Source of the DNA: Arsenophonus sp052171895
Lineage (GTDB): Bacteria > Pseudomonadota > Gammaproteobacteria > Enterobacterales > Enterobacteriaceae
Direction of reading: 5' to 3'
Length of the DNA stretch: 64,000 nt
Assembly (NCBI GenBank): GCA_052171895.1
Contig: JBQMRN010000005.1
Span: 62,001-126,000 of the forward strand
Below the pieces are notes generated by a model, which saw only the letters and a program-made list of their open reading frames with translations, did no database searches and had not been told where the DNA came from. Positions within the stretch are counted from its first letter, which is position 1. Every line of letters starts with the position of its first letter. Below, piece by piece: positions 10,022 to 20,698 of this stretch. The position numbers and the translations under genes are program-made.

Positions 10022-11891
10022 TTTTTGTAGCACCAAAAAAAACATTTTGACACTGATATAACTAACAATCTTAACCAGCTAACAGAAAACATTGATCTTG
10101 ATAAGAAGCCAATTACATCAGATGAAACAGAATTAAATGAATTAGTTGAACCCCCACAGCCGCCATATTGCGAATAAATGGCCATTAGGTGAAGATGAAG
10201 AGGTACTGCAGGAGCAACTAGCAAAAGATTTCAGCGAAATATCACTATCTACTAAGGATAAAAAGCAAAACCTAGCGCCAAGCTTACCTACATAAGCAGG
10301 GAAGTAATTTTTATTCTTTTCTGGTACATAATAATCAACCATTACCAAAACCTACGGAGCCTATCCCATCATTTATAGACCTACTTACTAGCCAAACCCA
10401 CATAAAAATAAACTGCTGTATATATTTGCGCTAGACAAACATCCCCGTTTAATTGAAGTGCGTTTAAGTGATTATCGAGTAAAAGCAGAAATTATTAGTT
10501 TTTTATCAGATTGGCCAGTTATTACCCGCTTTGAGTTAGAGTTATCCACTGGGGTAAAAGTGGTAGATATTTCTAACTTATCAATGGATTTAGCTCGTTC
10601 ATTATCAGCAAACGCCATACATATTGTTGAAGCGATCCAAGGTAAACCTTTATCTAGCATTAGAATTGCCCAATAGAAAGCGCCATATGGTTTATTTACA
10701 CGAAGTACTTGATGTGATAAATTTCGATGTAACTCTTCACCATTAATCATTGTATTAAGTAAAGATATTGAAGGTAAAGCGGTTATTACTGATTTATAAA
10801 TACCCCATTTATTGATTGGTGTTGATAGCACTCATTCGGGCAAATCGGTTTTAGTAAACGCTATGATCCTCAGTATTTTTTATAAACCTAAGCCTGAGGA
10901 TATTCGTTTTATCATGATCGATTCTAAAATGTTGGAGCTCTCTATTTATTTATTGAGAAATTCTGCATTTACTGACTGAAATTGTCACCGACATGAAAGA
11001 TTGAGCTAATGCACTACGTTGGTGTGTTAATGAAATAGAATGTTGCTACAAGCTTATCTCTGCTTTAGGGGTAAGAAATTTATGGGGGGCTCTATATAAC
11101 GATAAAATTAATGCTGCTGAACCTATGAACTGGACCGGACAGTAGAGGACGCCGATTCCTGATCCATTTTGCAAGCTAGTGATAGCATGGATAGTAGTCA
11201 CCTGCACCAGGTACTGAACAAATAGCATTATATTGCTGTTATAGTTGATGAATTTGTCGATCTAATGATGATCGCCGGCAAGAATATCGAAGAGTTAATT
11301 GCACGTTTTGTACAAAAAGCGCGAGCTGGAAAGGGTATTCATCTAATGTTGGCAATTCAATTGAATGGCCATCGGTTAATATTATTACTGCTTTAATTAA
11401 GGCTAACACACCAACTTGAATTGTGTTTACTGTATTGTGTCAATCAAAATAGATTCTCGCACCATTCTTGATCAAGGCTTGGCTGAATCTTTGTTAGGCA
11501 TAGGCGATATCCTTTACTCAGCGACTAACTCCTTTATTCCAGTTTGTGTTCATAGTGTTTTTGTTCGCGATCAGGAAGTGCGTGATCTGCTTAAAGATTG
11601 GTAAGAAAAAGGTAACCCAGAGTATATTGATACTATTACTAAGGGTGTTAAAAGGGTAAAAGTAGTAATGGTTTTAATGGTGATGAAGAGCGAGATCCAT
11701 TGTTTGATCAAGCGGTTAAATTTGTAACAGAAAAACAACGCAGCTCAATAATCGGACGTTCAGTAATAATTCCGAATTAGTTATGATTGTGCAGTTAGAA
11801 TTGTTGAACAGATTGAAGAGGGAAGGGATGCGTTAGTGAGCAAGATGATAATGGTAATCGCAAAGTTTTATCACCATCACCAAGGCAGTGA
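10022..11891 (+). pseudogene. ftsK: FtsK C-terminal DNA translocase, decayed
   Basis: Remainder of ftsK, broken by many stops and frameshifts. Pieces in order: linker end PKPTEPIPSFIDLLT; alpha domain VITRFELELSTGVKVVDISN; a degraded Walker A (DSTHSGKS in place of GTTGSGKS) near 10830; DIRFIMIDSKMLELS near 10900; NALRWCVNE; VDEFVDLMM (Walker B region) near 11250; KIDSRTILDQ near 11450; and the gamma-domain tail DPLFDQAVKFVTEK, ending KVLSPSPRQ at 11891. Losing this part removes DNA pumping and XerCD-dif activation. One 72-codon fragment (10458-10676) stays open, which is chance. The 3' end reaches almost to lolA. Confidence 0.93.
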
Positions 11892-11943
11892 TTTAATATC
11901 TTATCTTAAAATCAATAAATATCATGAATATAAAGGTCATTAC

Positions 11944-12564
11944 TTGATAAAAAGATTGATTATGTTAGGGTTGTTAGCAATAAGTTTTCATATTAGCCAG
12001 GTATTGGCTGATTCGGCTACTGAACTGCAAATGCGCCTAAATAAAATAAATAGTTTTCATGCCAGTTTTACGCAAAAGGCAACAAGTATTGATGGTGATT
12101 TAATTCAGCAAGGTGAAGGTCAATTATGGATCAAACGGCCAAATTTATTTAACTGGCATCTTGTGTCACCAGATGAAAGTTGCTTAGTTTCTGATGGTAT
12201 TAATCTTTGGTTTTATAATCCTTTTATTGAGCAAGTTATAGTAACTTTATTGAGTCAGGCAACGACGGATACGCCATTTATGTTGATAATCCGTAACGAT
12301 CTGCAGGATTGGAAACGTTATCAAATTAGTCAAAATGGTAATAATTTTCTGCTGAAAACAACACAAAATAAGAGGAATTTAAAACATTTTTCCATTACCA
12401 TCCAGCCTGATGGCACTATTCAAGAGTTTGCTGCGGTAGAGCAAGATGGCCATATGAGTTCATATCAGCTAAAAGGCCAACAAAATAGTCATCTTGATGA
12501 CAACAAATTTAAATTTAATCCGCCAGAAGGTCTAACTATTGACGATCAAAGATCAATGAAGTAA
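11944..12564 (+). CDS. lolA: periplasmic lipoprotein chaperone LolA
   Basis: Outer-membrane lipoprotein carrier: takes lipoproteins from LolCDE and passes them to LolB. About 206 residues, the family's usual length. It has an N-terminal signal peptide (MIKRLIMLGLLAIS...VLADS), then SFHASFTQKAT, WIKRPNLFNWH, LVSDGINLWFYNPFIEQV, DTPFMLI and the C-terminal PPEGLTIDDQR. The TTG at 11944 is chosen because AAAGG lies about 8 bases upstream and it gives a normal signal peptide. The longer open frame from 11836 runs back through the dead end of ftsK. The stop overlaps the mutated start region of rarA. Intact; essential in enterics. Confidence 0.95.
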   Translation: MIKRLIMLGLLAISFHISQVLADSATELQMRLNKINSFHASFTQKATSIDGDLIQQGEGQLWIKRPNLFNWHLVSPDESCLVSDGINLWFYNPFIEQVIVTLLSQATTDTPFMLIIRNDLQDWKRYQISQNGNNFLLKTTQNKRNLKHFSITIQPDGTIQEFAAVEQDGHMSSYQLKGQQNSHLDDNKFKFNPPEGLTIDDQRSMK

Positions 12565-13743
12565 GTAATTTGCCCCTTGATTTTCATCTAAGGGATTCCA
12601 ACTATTGGCCGTAAAAATACGGCCACTCAAGATAGAGCAATATATTGCCCACCTCCATTTATTAGCTAAAGATATATAAGCTACTCATCATACACTATTC
12701 GTGCTGATCAAACTCTACATTCTATGATTTTGTGGCCCTTTCCTACGCGCCGCTAGGCACTAGGCTGGGAAACCGACCCTAGCTGAAATTATTGGTTCAC
12801 AATACGAATGGTACCATTGAAAAGATATCAGCAGTAACCTCTCCTCAGTATCAAAGAGATCCGTAAGGCAATTGAAATTGCTTGCAAAAATTGCCATTTT
12901 TGCGAAGAAATATTTTATTTGTTGATGAATTCATCCTTTCAATAAAAGTCAACAAAATGCTTTTATACCTCATATTTGGTATAATGATTTTTATTGGTGG
13001 TGCAAACAACAGAAAACCATTCATTTGAACTCAACTTAGCCTTACTTTCACGCAAACGTGTTTTATCTATTGATAATTTTTATTATGAAGAAATTGCCAT
13101 AGTTTTTCAACAGGGAAGAAATGTTGGATAGTTAACATATGGTTATGCTGGCCTGAAAATTATTTTCCACCATGTGAGACACATGATATAATCAAAGAAT
13201 TAGTCAATGTTGATGCTCTAGATTGGTATTAATCTGAAAATTATGCGCAATATGGCTAAAATCAATGATAAAGATCAGCGCATGCATATTAGCCGTAAAC
13301 TTACTAAAGCAAGTTAGTGGTGAAAGAAATGTTCCTTTTGATAATAAAGGCGATCGTTATTATGATCTAATTTTGGGACCACATAAATTTTATCGTGGCT
13401 GTGTTGAGCCAGCTGATGCAGCATTTTATTAGTATGCTAAAATTATCATTGCTAGCAGTCATCCGTTATATCTTGCTCGTCGCATGCTCTCTATTGCCTT
13501 GGAAGATATAGGTAATGCACCAACTAAATTAATGAAAGAGATGGGGACTTCTTATGGCAAGAATATCGCTATATCCACGATGAACTGAATGCCTAATGCT
13601 TCTAGTGAAAATTACTTTCCAAACAGAGATACAAGAAACCTGTTATGATTTTTCATCAAATCATGGCTTAGAGGGAAAATTAGCAAAAATTATCTCAGCT
13701 AGCAGAAGTGTATAAAAATAGCTCAACAAAACGTTATCGTTAA
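12565..13743 (+). pseudogene. rarA: replication-associated recombination ATPase pseudogene
   Basis: Decayed rarA (mgsA), an AAA+ ATPase of stalled replication forks. Fragments in order: SNLPLDF directly after lolA with its start codon mutated to GTA, QYIAHLHLLAK, LHSMILW before a destroyed Walker A, KEIRKAIE, ENHSFELNLALLSRKRVLSI near 13020-13070, NKGDRYYDLI near 13350, GDPLYLARR-like pieces near 13470, ALEDIGNA, APTKLMKEMG near 13520 and the terminal SSTKRYR at 13743. Multiple frameshifts and stops. It occupies the conserved slot between lolA and serS. Confidence 0.93.
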
Positions 13744-13791
13744 AAATCTTATTGTTTTTATTTTTAAATCATAATAATTTTATAGGTAAGC

Positions 13792-15084
13792 ATGCTCGAT
13801 CCAAATTTACTTCGTAATGAGCTAAACATAGTAGCTGAAAAACTAGCTCGTAGGGGATTTATTCTCGATGTAGATAGGTTGCGTAAATTAGAGCAAGACC
13901 GCAAAGATTTACAAATTAAAACGGAAACCTTGCAGGCAGAACGAAACTTTCGCTCGAAGACGATCGGTGCAGCAAAAGCGCGTGCTGAAGATGTTGAAGC
14001 CTTATGTAAAGAAGTTAATCAGTTAGCTGAAGAGCTGAATAGTGCTAAAAATAAGCTAATACAAATACAGGATAAAATTCGGAATATTACTTTAAGTTTA
14101 CCCAATTTACCTGATGACAGTGTACCAAACGGCAAAGATGAAACTGAGAATGTCGAAATAAGTCGTTGGAGTGAACCGCGTCAGTATAATTTTGCAATCA
14201 AGGATCATGTGGCATTAGGTGAATTAACTGATGGTCTAGATTTTCTAGCCGCTGTAAAAATTACTGGTTCCCGTTTTCTGGTGATAAAAGGCCAAATTGC
14301 TCGCTTGCACCGGGCGTTAGCACAATTTATGTTAGATTTACATACCGAACAACATGGCTATACAGAAACTTATGTTCCCTATTTAGTTAATCATGCAACC
14401 CTTTATGGCACCTGCCAGTTACCAAAATTTAGTAAAGATCTTTTTCATATTAAACAGCCGGAAGAACCGATATCAAATCAGCAATATGCGTTGATCCCAA
14501 CCGCTGAAGTACCGGTGACTAATTTAGTTAGGGATGAAATTTTAGCAGCAAATAGTTTACCAGTCCGCCTGACAGCCCATACTCCCTGTTTTCGTTCTGA
14601 AGCAGGCTCTTATAGCCGCGATACGCGTGGTCTGATTCGTATGCACCAATTTGATAAAGTTGAGTTAGTGCAGATAGTTGAGCCAGAAAAATCTATGACC
14701 GCACTGGAAGAATTAACCGGTCATGCAGAAAAAGTATTACAGCTGCTAAAATTACCTTACCGTAAAATTATTTTATGTACTGGCGATATGGGATTTGCTG
14801 CTTGTAAAACCTACGATCTGGAAGTATGGCTGCCTGCTCAAAATACTTATCGCGAAATCTCTTCTTGTTCAAATACCTGGGATTTCCAGGCTCGTCGCAT
14901 GCATGCACGCTTCCGTCATAAAAAGGATAAAAAACCACAGTTGGTGCATACCTTAAATGGCTCCGGTTTGGCTGTTGGTCGAACTTTAGTCGCGGTGATG
15001 GAAAATTATCAGCAAGCTGATGGATTGATTGAAGTACCAGAAGTTTTACGTCCCTACATGAATGGATTAGCGTATATTGGTTAA
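13792..15084 (+). CDS. serS: seryl-tRNA synthetase
   Basis: Class II aminoacyl-tRNA synthetase charging tRNA-Ser, 430 residues as in E. coli. The N-terminal coiled-coil tRNA-binding arm spans about residues 1-105, followed by the catalytic core. Motif 2 region: CFRSEAGSYSRDTRGLIRMH; motif 3: LNGSGLAVGRTLVAVMENY. The C-terminus is VLRPYMNGLAYIG. An oddity is LYGTCQLPKF near residue 205, where relatives have a second Gly instead of Cys. ERNFRSK also replaces ERNSRSK in the coiled coil. These look like slightly relaxed selection rather than inactivation. The gene is open end to end and ATG-started. A perfect long inverted repeat follows it. Confidence 0.98.
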   Translation: MLDPNLLRNELNIVAEKLARRGFILDVDRLRKLEQDRKDLQIKTETLQAERNFRSKTIGAAKARAEDVEALCKEVNQLAEELNSAKNKLIQIQDKIRNITLSLPNLPDDSVPNGKDETENVEISRWSEPRQYNFAIKDHVALGELTDGLDFLAAVKITGSRFLVIKGQIARLHRALAQFMLDLHTEQHGYTETYVPYLVNHATLYGTCQLPKFSKDLFHIKQPEEPISNQQYALIPTAEVPVTNLVRDEILAANSLPVRLTAHTPCFRSEAGSYSRDTRGLIRMHQFDKVELVQIVEPEKSMTALEELTGHAEKVLQLLKLPYRKIILCTGDMGFAACKTYDLEVWLPAQNTYREISSCSNTWDFQARRMHARFRHKKDKKPQLVHTLNGSGLAVGRTLVAVMENYQQADGLIEVPEVLRPYMNGLAYIG

Positions 15085-15160
15085 TATAATTTCTGTTATT
15101 TGGTTGAGAAAAAGATGATAAGTAAAAAATAAACTTATCACTAATGTTAAGCGAATAACA

Positions 15161-15230
15161 GCCTAATTCAGTCAGCAATAAATAAAGTTATTTTTAAAAG
15201 TAACTTTATTTATTGCTGACTGAATTAGGC
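15161..15230. repeat. perfect 30-bp inverted repeat (70-nt palindrome)
   Basis: The left arm 15161-15190 and right arm 15201-15230 are exact reverse complements over 30 bases. The 10-base centre TTTTTAAAAG can itself nearly fold. It lies 77 bases after serS. It is AT-rich and not followed by a T tract, so it is not a standard terminator, although the transcript would form a strong hairpin. Every other repeat in the window is badly decayed, so this one is exceptional. Confidence 0.95.
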
Positions 15231-15362
15231 ATAACAAAAGTGCCAAATACGATATCATCTTTTAATATTGATTTTAATATTGATAAGTAATTTTCTATTT
15301 ATTTCTTATGTCAGAAAAATAATTTTTCTTTCTATTGGCTTAAATTAAGAAGTTTAATTCCT

Positions 15363-16683
15363 GAGTTATTAGCAAATTTTGTGTATGGCTGGGCGTGGGC
15401 GGTGTTCTCCAGGAGGCTGGATTCCATTCTGATACTTCATAAATCTATTCTCTATCCTTAAATTGAACATTCTTTACTGCCATGGTCAAGCAGATCAAAT
15501 TCCATTTACCCGCTTCCAGCTTTTCTGAGCAAATGTGAGCACCTTAAATACCATTGAAAGGGTTATTTTTCTTGAACCATAGTTCTTTGCTATCTTTCTC
15601 TAACTTCTTTATCCCTACAGATACTTCGCTAAAAACCTTGCAAATAAAACAGCAATAGCTTTATTAGCGGCATTATCACAGCTCTCTCTTCTAGCCAGAC
15701 CTCCCGCACCTCAGCCTTAACTTTCTATTTCATGGCTTCTTTTTAGAGTGAAGCCAGGACATTAGCTGTTTTATGTACCCAAGAAGGTTGGTGCTACGTG
15801 TCCGGAAATATCTTTGCCACTGTATTTCAAAAATCAAGAGCACCGTCGCCCGTAGCAAGCCTGGAGAGAGCGTTTAAGCTACACGCGCTTACAAGCCATT
15901 AAGCAATTAGGCCAAGTTTGCTTCTGACTCTAAATAATCATATTCAATTGAAAGTAGTTTCTTATTTCCATAGTCAGTGACGTCGATAATAACAAGCAAT
16001 CAAAAAGAATCATCTTGCCTGAAATAACTGTATATGCCATCGGCCAAGAAATAAACGTAACGCATATCGCTTAAATTACGCAGGCAACATTGCCTGTTCT
16101 CTTCAAGCCATTCTTATTTCAGTTTGCTGATGCTACCTACTGCAGAGAGAAGACCATGTGCTTTTTCAGTAAGAAGCGACAAAAAAGCTTTGTAAAAATC
16201 ACCACTGAATATTCATTATTCATGTACGTCCATGGTAGCAACTCTTCACCGGGTTTTGCATGCTTTAGATAAGGCGATAGCAATGAGCTCTGTGCAGCAT
16301 ATTCCGTTGCTGCTGTGATCCATGGCCTTAGGCACTTTAATCTCAACATCCTCAATATCTACATAAGTTTGCTCTGGAAAATAACCGTTAGAGACGACGG
16401 GCATGGTTGTAGACACGCCTGTAGTATAAGGCGGTATTCAGCATGTTATCGTAGCATGGCTTCAAGCTCAGCTTCAACGGCATGAGGTATCAGCTGTGCT
16501 ACCTGGCACTATTACGGATAAGCTCATATAAGGAAATCATAGCTAATATCTAGTTTTTCTGATACTTCTAGGGTAGACTTTTCATGGTATATCATCTTTC
16601 TGTTGTTGAAATTATTTCAGAAATGAATCAATAGAATAGGCCACAATCTTCGAAACTCCATACACCAGAAATAAGCATAACTT
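15363..16683 (-). mobile_element. IS256-family IS relic, copy E
   Basis: Minus-strand copy running from GAGTTATTAGCAAATTTTG (15363) to ATAACTT (16683), both matching the ends of other copies. Reverse reading gives transposase pieces such as LLSPYLKHAKPGEELLPWTY near 16230-16310. It is slightly shorter than copies D and F and full of stops. Confidence 0.85.
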
Positions 16684-17389
16684 GCAGCAAACGAATAATA
16701 CTGTAAAACTAAATTTTAGCTACATAACATCCCTTAGTAGTGAAGTATTTTCAATAGAAAGTGTCGATGCAGGAATGACGCGCAGTGAGAATGAAAGATA
16801 TTACCCAGTGACCATATTTATCGCTAATACTACGTCACACATACTGTCACTAGCAGTATAAAGATAACATCTCACATGGGGGTGTTGGTGATCGCAGAGT
16901 AGCAGGTCGGTGAAAGCTGTGCAGAGATCAGTGAACGTTTTGTTGTTGCAGGTAACAGTCAGGTAAATAAAGAATTAAATTTAGTCGATGTCTGTATTCA
17001 TCTCTATGATGCTACTGGACTTGAGCAAATCAATAGCCTCGTCTATAACTAGTCCCATGTTATAGACTTTATGTCACATACTACTAGATAATCTTGCTGC
17101 TAACTGGCATAGAGACGATAAATCTATCTGGGATACGCAGTTATCACAAGAAATTTATACTAACTATTATACCTTGATACAACTAATCTAATATTAAGTA
17201 GCATAAATGTATTAGGCAATAATAGGCAGCAGTCAGCAGTAGAGCTATAATGTAGCTGGAATATTAATAAGTAGCTGGCTCTGACATTAAAATCAGATCG
17301 TGAACACCTGTTTATCAAATCATTAACCTATACCGCCAATGCTAAGAAATTACGTGAAAAGTATGGCAACTGGGTGATAGTAATTAGCT
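16684..17389 (+). other. unrecognised decayed coding DNA
   Basis: No intact gene. Plus-strand frames give peptide-like stretches between stops, such as ISERFVVAGNSQVNKELNLV near 16930-16990 and LTYTANAKKLREKYGNWV near 17320-17380. These have normal amino-acid composition and look like an eroded gene or genes. I do not recognise the family. The stretch is bounded by IS256 copy E and an IS481-type relic. Confidence 0.4.
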
Positions 17390-17850
17390 GTCTTACATCC
17401 CGGAAGATAGTATGGTTTTTTAAATAATTCAGCTTTAATTTTGAAGCAATCTTTCATAGACTGCATGGAGTTTTACTACCCAATACTGATTAGGGTAATT
17501 CCTGATTGTACAGCCAAACATAATGATGGCTTTGCAGCCCATCCCTATCTATGCGCCCATTAAATCGCTCGACAAGACCCATTAGTTTGAGGATATTTCA
17601 GCAGGCTAAATCAATTTTTTATACCAAGCCTCTTTATACAAAGAGGCGAATTCATGTTTTCTAGTAGCTGAATGTTTTCGCAGACTAAAAAAGCGATCTA
17701 TAAATTCTTTGCTATTGTCTCTATAAGTACCTAGATGGAAGCATACTCGTTTAAGATTATCTAAAAAGCGCCGAGCATTAGCCGCGGTCTTGGCCTTGAT
17801 AGTTAAGAAATTAAATCGATCTTTAAGTAAAAAAACAAAAGCCATCTCCT
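17390..17850 (-). mobile_element. IS481-family transposase relic (left copy)
   Basis: C-terminal half of an IS481-type DDE transposase. The 17606-17845 frame contains AKTAANARRFLDNL and DNSKEFIDRFFSLRKHSATR, equivalent to the TDNGKEFTDRLFGLRKR block that carries the second catalytic Asp. Further left on the minus strand the QTNGMVERFNGRI region is degraded. CTIRNYPNQYWVVKLHAVY and a tail ending at the CCCGGAAG near 17400 follow, shared with 21290-21460 in inverted orientation. The N-terminal half is missing. An IS91-type relic lies immediately upstream. Confidence 0.7.
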
Positions 17851-17861
17851 TTTGCTAAAAG

Positions 17862-18900
17862 GAGATAGAATCGGTTTATTAGATCTAGTATAACTGAAAA
17901 TTTCATTGGAGTGTGTATTCTTTGAGATAATGGAATAATGTTAAAAACATTAATTCTACTATGCTTAGTTAATAAGCATTGTTTTTGCATTTTATGCATT
18001 CTTTCTGACAACAATTTCGTTGCTTGTTTCCAAAGCTGCTGAGCGTCGATAAAAAGTAGGCTATCGCCATACAGAATGTATTTCTAGGGATCTCTGTATG
18101 CAGGAATCCTTTTGTTAGAACGGCAAAAACTCCAGTTTTTCCAGCTTTTTAAGCTGTCATCTCTAGCACCTTATACACCTTCGGTAATAGTCTGCCTTGT
18201 TTTGTTTCGAGAAGGAACCATAATAACTTATCATCTTAACATACTTCGCCGGAATATGGGTAATATAGCGCAAGGTCATCTCTTCCTGCGTCATAGTTTA
18301 CTACCGGTACTGCTTATACTTCGGTTGTCATAATAATGATATAAAAGCCACTCCCCCTCTCTCAGTAATACCGTAGTTTTAACGCAGATACCGGTTTACG
18401 TTTAAGGTAGCCTACACGAGGTATTTCAGTCTATGCCGCGCCAATTTTGTCTTTTTAGGGAAGTGCACTTTCCAGTAACGTCTGTACTGTGCCTTCAGGT
18501 AACGCTGCCACTACTTTTTTGCGCGGATATACCTAAGAGACCAGGAAAGAGATATTGCGATTTATTAGCTCATAGCTGTAACGCACCAGCTAGATGACAG
18601 CGCTTCGCCAAATTTCTTTAACTATTTTAAAAAAACAGATCACGCCATACAATATCTAGACCGCCACGGGTAAACAGGAGACATGAACATGCGGATGTTA
18701 ATTGAGTTGTTAACCATAACTGTGCAAGGCAAAGAAGATACCAATTTCGATACCCTGTTTTTACATGCCCACTTAGCAGAGAGCAGGGGCGCGTGGCAAA
18801 AACAGGGCGTTGAGTAGCTGCCAATTATTGTTAAAAAAACTTCAAAGAATATGAAGTATAGTAAAAATAATATGTTGGCATAGTGGGACTTATGTCAAAT
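17862..18900 (-). mobile_element. IS91-family transposase relic (left copy)
   Basis: Decayed rolling-circle (HUH) IS91-type transposase. Reverse reading gives FALHSYG then a degraded RLNWHPHVHVS block near 18700, where the two His of the HUH motif are still visible (HPHVHVS), then VGYLKRKPVSALKLRYY near 18400, ITHIPAKYVKMISYYGS near 18240 and a C-terminal LSERMHKMQ near 18000. The N-terminal zinc-finger part is absent or unrecognisable. Stops throughout. It pairs with an inverted partial copy at 20699-21070. Confidence 0.75.
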
Positions 18901-19716
18901 ATGAATTTGCTGTGCTAACCAATGCTCCGTGATATTGAAACCACATAAACTTCAGGCTTTGAACTTATATCTTTGATAAAAATCGCGATGGAAAAATTTA
19001 GGAAAGGGATAACAGTAGCGTCGGATAATCCCACAAGCATAAAGTGCAACAGGCAAGCATACGCTCGACAGATACACGGGGCTACGAGTTGATACTTTCA
19101 CCATATTTTTCAAAAAATTTATTCCAGCCCTCATTAATGCTGAAAAACAGTTTAGTTGTGAAGGTGGATTTACACCTAGGTAAATATATCCTCTAGGTGG
19201 GTAGGATTTCAGAGAAATAAAAATTGTCATTTTATTCCAATTTATCAGATCTATCAGCCAAATTACCTTTTTGTTTTCAAAGGAGCTAAGAAGATGGGAA
19301 TTATTACCTAGTTCCATATAGATGATAAATTCATTGTCAAGCATATTTTTAGGTATTTACTCCAGCAATACAGTTCTATCCAGTGTTATCAGCTATTTGC
19401 CTTCGCATTGGCTCAAAATCCAGGATAATCCTAACTAAAGAGGTGGATAATACTAAAAGAGGTGGATAATACTGCCTGTTGAGAAAAATCGGAGACCAAG
19501 TGATAGTGTCGGCTCATTGCTATTGGCCGCTTTTACGATGTCATAAAAAATTTAGTTGGTTTGTTATCATTAATTTCAGGAAGGGGATCATAAAGCGCTT
19601 CCAATAAATAGGCGATGTAACACGTGTAAATCGTATTTTATCTTCCTGATTTACCCGATTTATGCTTTTTCTAGGAGATTGATTCCGAATTATATCTGCA
19701 TAAATTCCTGAAATTA
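18901..19716. other. unrecognised region with one 130-codon open frame
   Basis: No known gene is recognised. A minus-strand open frame (18952-19344, 130 codons) is unusually long for such stop-rich DNA. Its sequence (for example NPPSQLNCFSALMRAG and VSTRSPVYLSSVCLPVALYA) resembles no family I know, and it lacks a clear ribosome site. It could be the eroded N-terminal part of the adjacent IS91 relic or chance. An 18-bp unit AAAGAGGTGGATAATACT is directly duplicated at about 19437-19472. Confidence 0.35.
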
Positions 19717-20698
19717 GGCTATCTTAGCAAAGATTGTTGCTTTGCTCGCAGAGCAATTTATAGCAACGGCTGTATTTCAATTGTTATGGTTTAAAATAAT
19801 CTTCTCCAAGCCAGATAATTCGCTAAATAAAACGACCTATACCATGGAATCTACTCAAACATTCTTTTAATTAGGCGATATAACTGTTCACATTTTAAAT
19901 CTGGAAGTCCTTAGCAATAACTCTCTCTCTGATTATCCAATCTTATAGGCGATGGTAGCTAATTTCATGCTCGCTGGCAAAGGTTTCATACAATTTAGCT
20001 CTATCCGAGAAAAAGATGGGACTCTTTATCGATAATCGGCTTAAGAAAACAGCTAACACACTCTGCATTAAACTCTTCAAGAATTGCATTGCTCATATGA
20101 ACCTGTCGATCTCAGGCGATTAATAGCACAATTCGTTCTTTTTATCTCATCCTTTCCTGCATTTTTACATTTTCTATGTGGGATATAACGCTTTTATTTA
20201 AAGGATTCAGAGAAAATCTTTCGCCTCCTCAACAATAGCACTTAGTGTATTTATGTTGGCTGTTCCCACAATGAAGCAAGGAAGCAGTGACGCCATCTAA
20301 ACAGTGTTTTTAAATCAATGCCTATTTATTTTGCTAACTTCTATAAAGTCAAGATATTCAACATACATCGCAAATAAGTAAAGGATTTATCCTTTTGATA
20401 TAGTTTCGCCAGAGAATTTCCAGTAAGATTGTAAAATGTTTCCTACAATCAGGGATTTTGCAACGATATTACTGTAACCCTAATGAATATCCAAGCAGTT
20501 AACATGTTAACTGTAACAATATTGGTAGAATAAAGTGGATAAGTTACTTCAATGCATGAATCAAGATCATCAGACAGATTGTTGCTGAGCCAACTAATAA
20601 GATGCAACTTTATGTTGCTAGGGAGTCAGGAAAGAGTCTGTATAACTGTTTGCTTTTTCATAGAAGGCTATGTAGCAAAAATCTTTAATACAGTATAC
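19717..20698 (-). mobile_element. IS1595-family IS relic, copy 1
   Basis: Minus-strand dead transposase nearly collinear with 29582-30590. Reverse reading gives a zinc-ribbon-side piece near 20450, ISKG.ILYLFAMYVEYL near 20390, a degraded FRWRH block near 20310 (LDGVTASLLH in the alternate frame), GKDEIKRTN near 20150, and the C-terminal block QNVNSY...LSRFHG...YL.NYLGW near 19820-19900 in degraded form. That order is typical of ISXO2-type IS1595 transposases. Left edge GGCTATCTTAGCAAAG (19717). Right edge set by where similarity to copy 2 stops. Confidence 0.7.

Noticed and set aside
11836..11943. A longer LolA start at 11836 adding 36 residues.
   Set aside because: Those codons overlap the end of the dead ftsK (EQDDNGNRKVLSPSPRQ in another frame), would spoil the signal peptide, and the TTG at 11944 has a good ribosome site.
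14768..15178. 136-codon minus-strand open frame over the end of serS.
   Set aside because: Shadow of the intact serS reading frame, with no ribosome site and no family resemblance.
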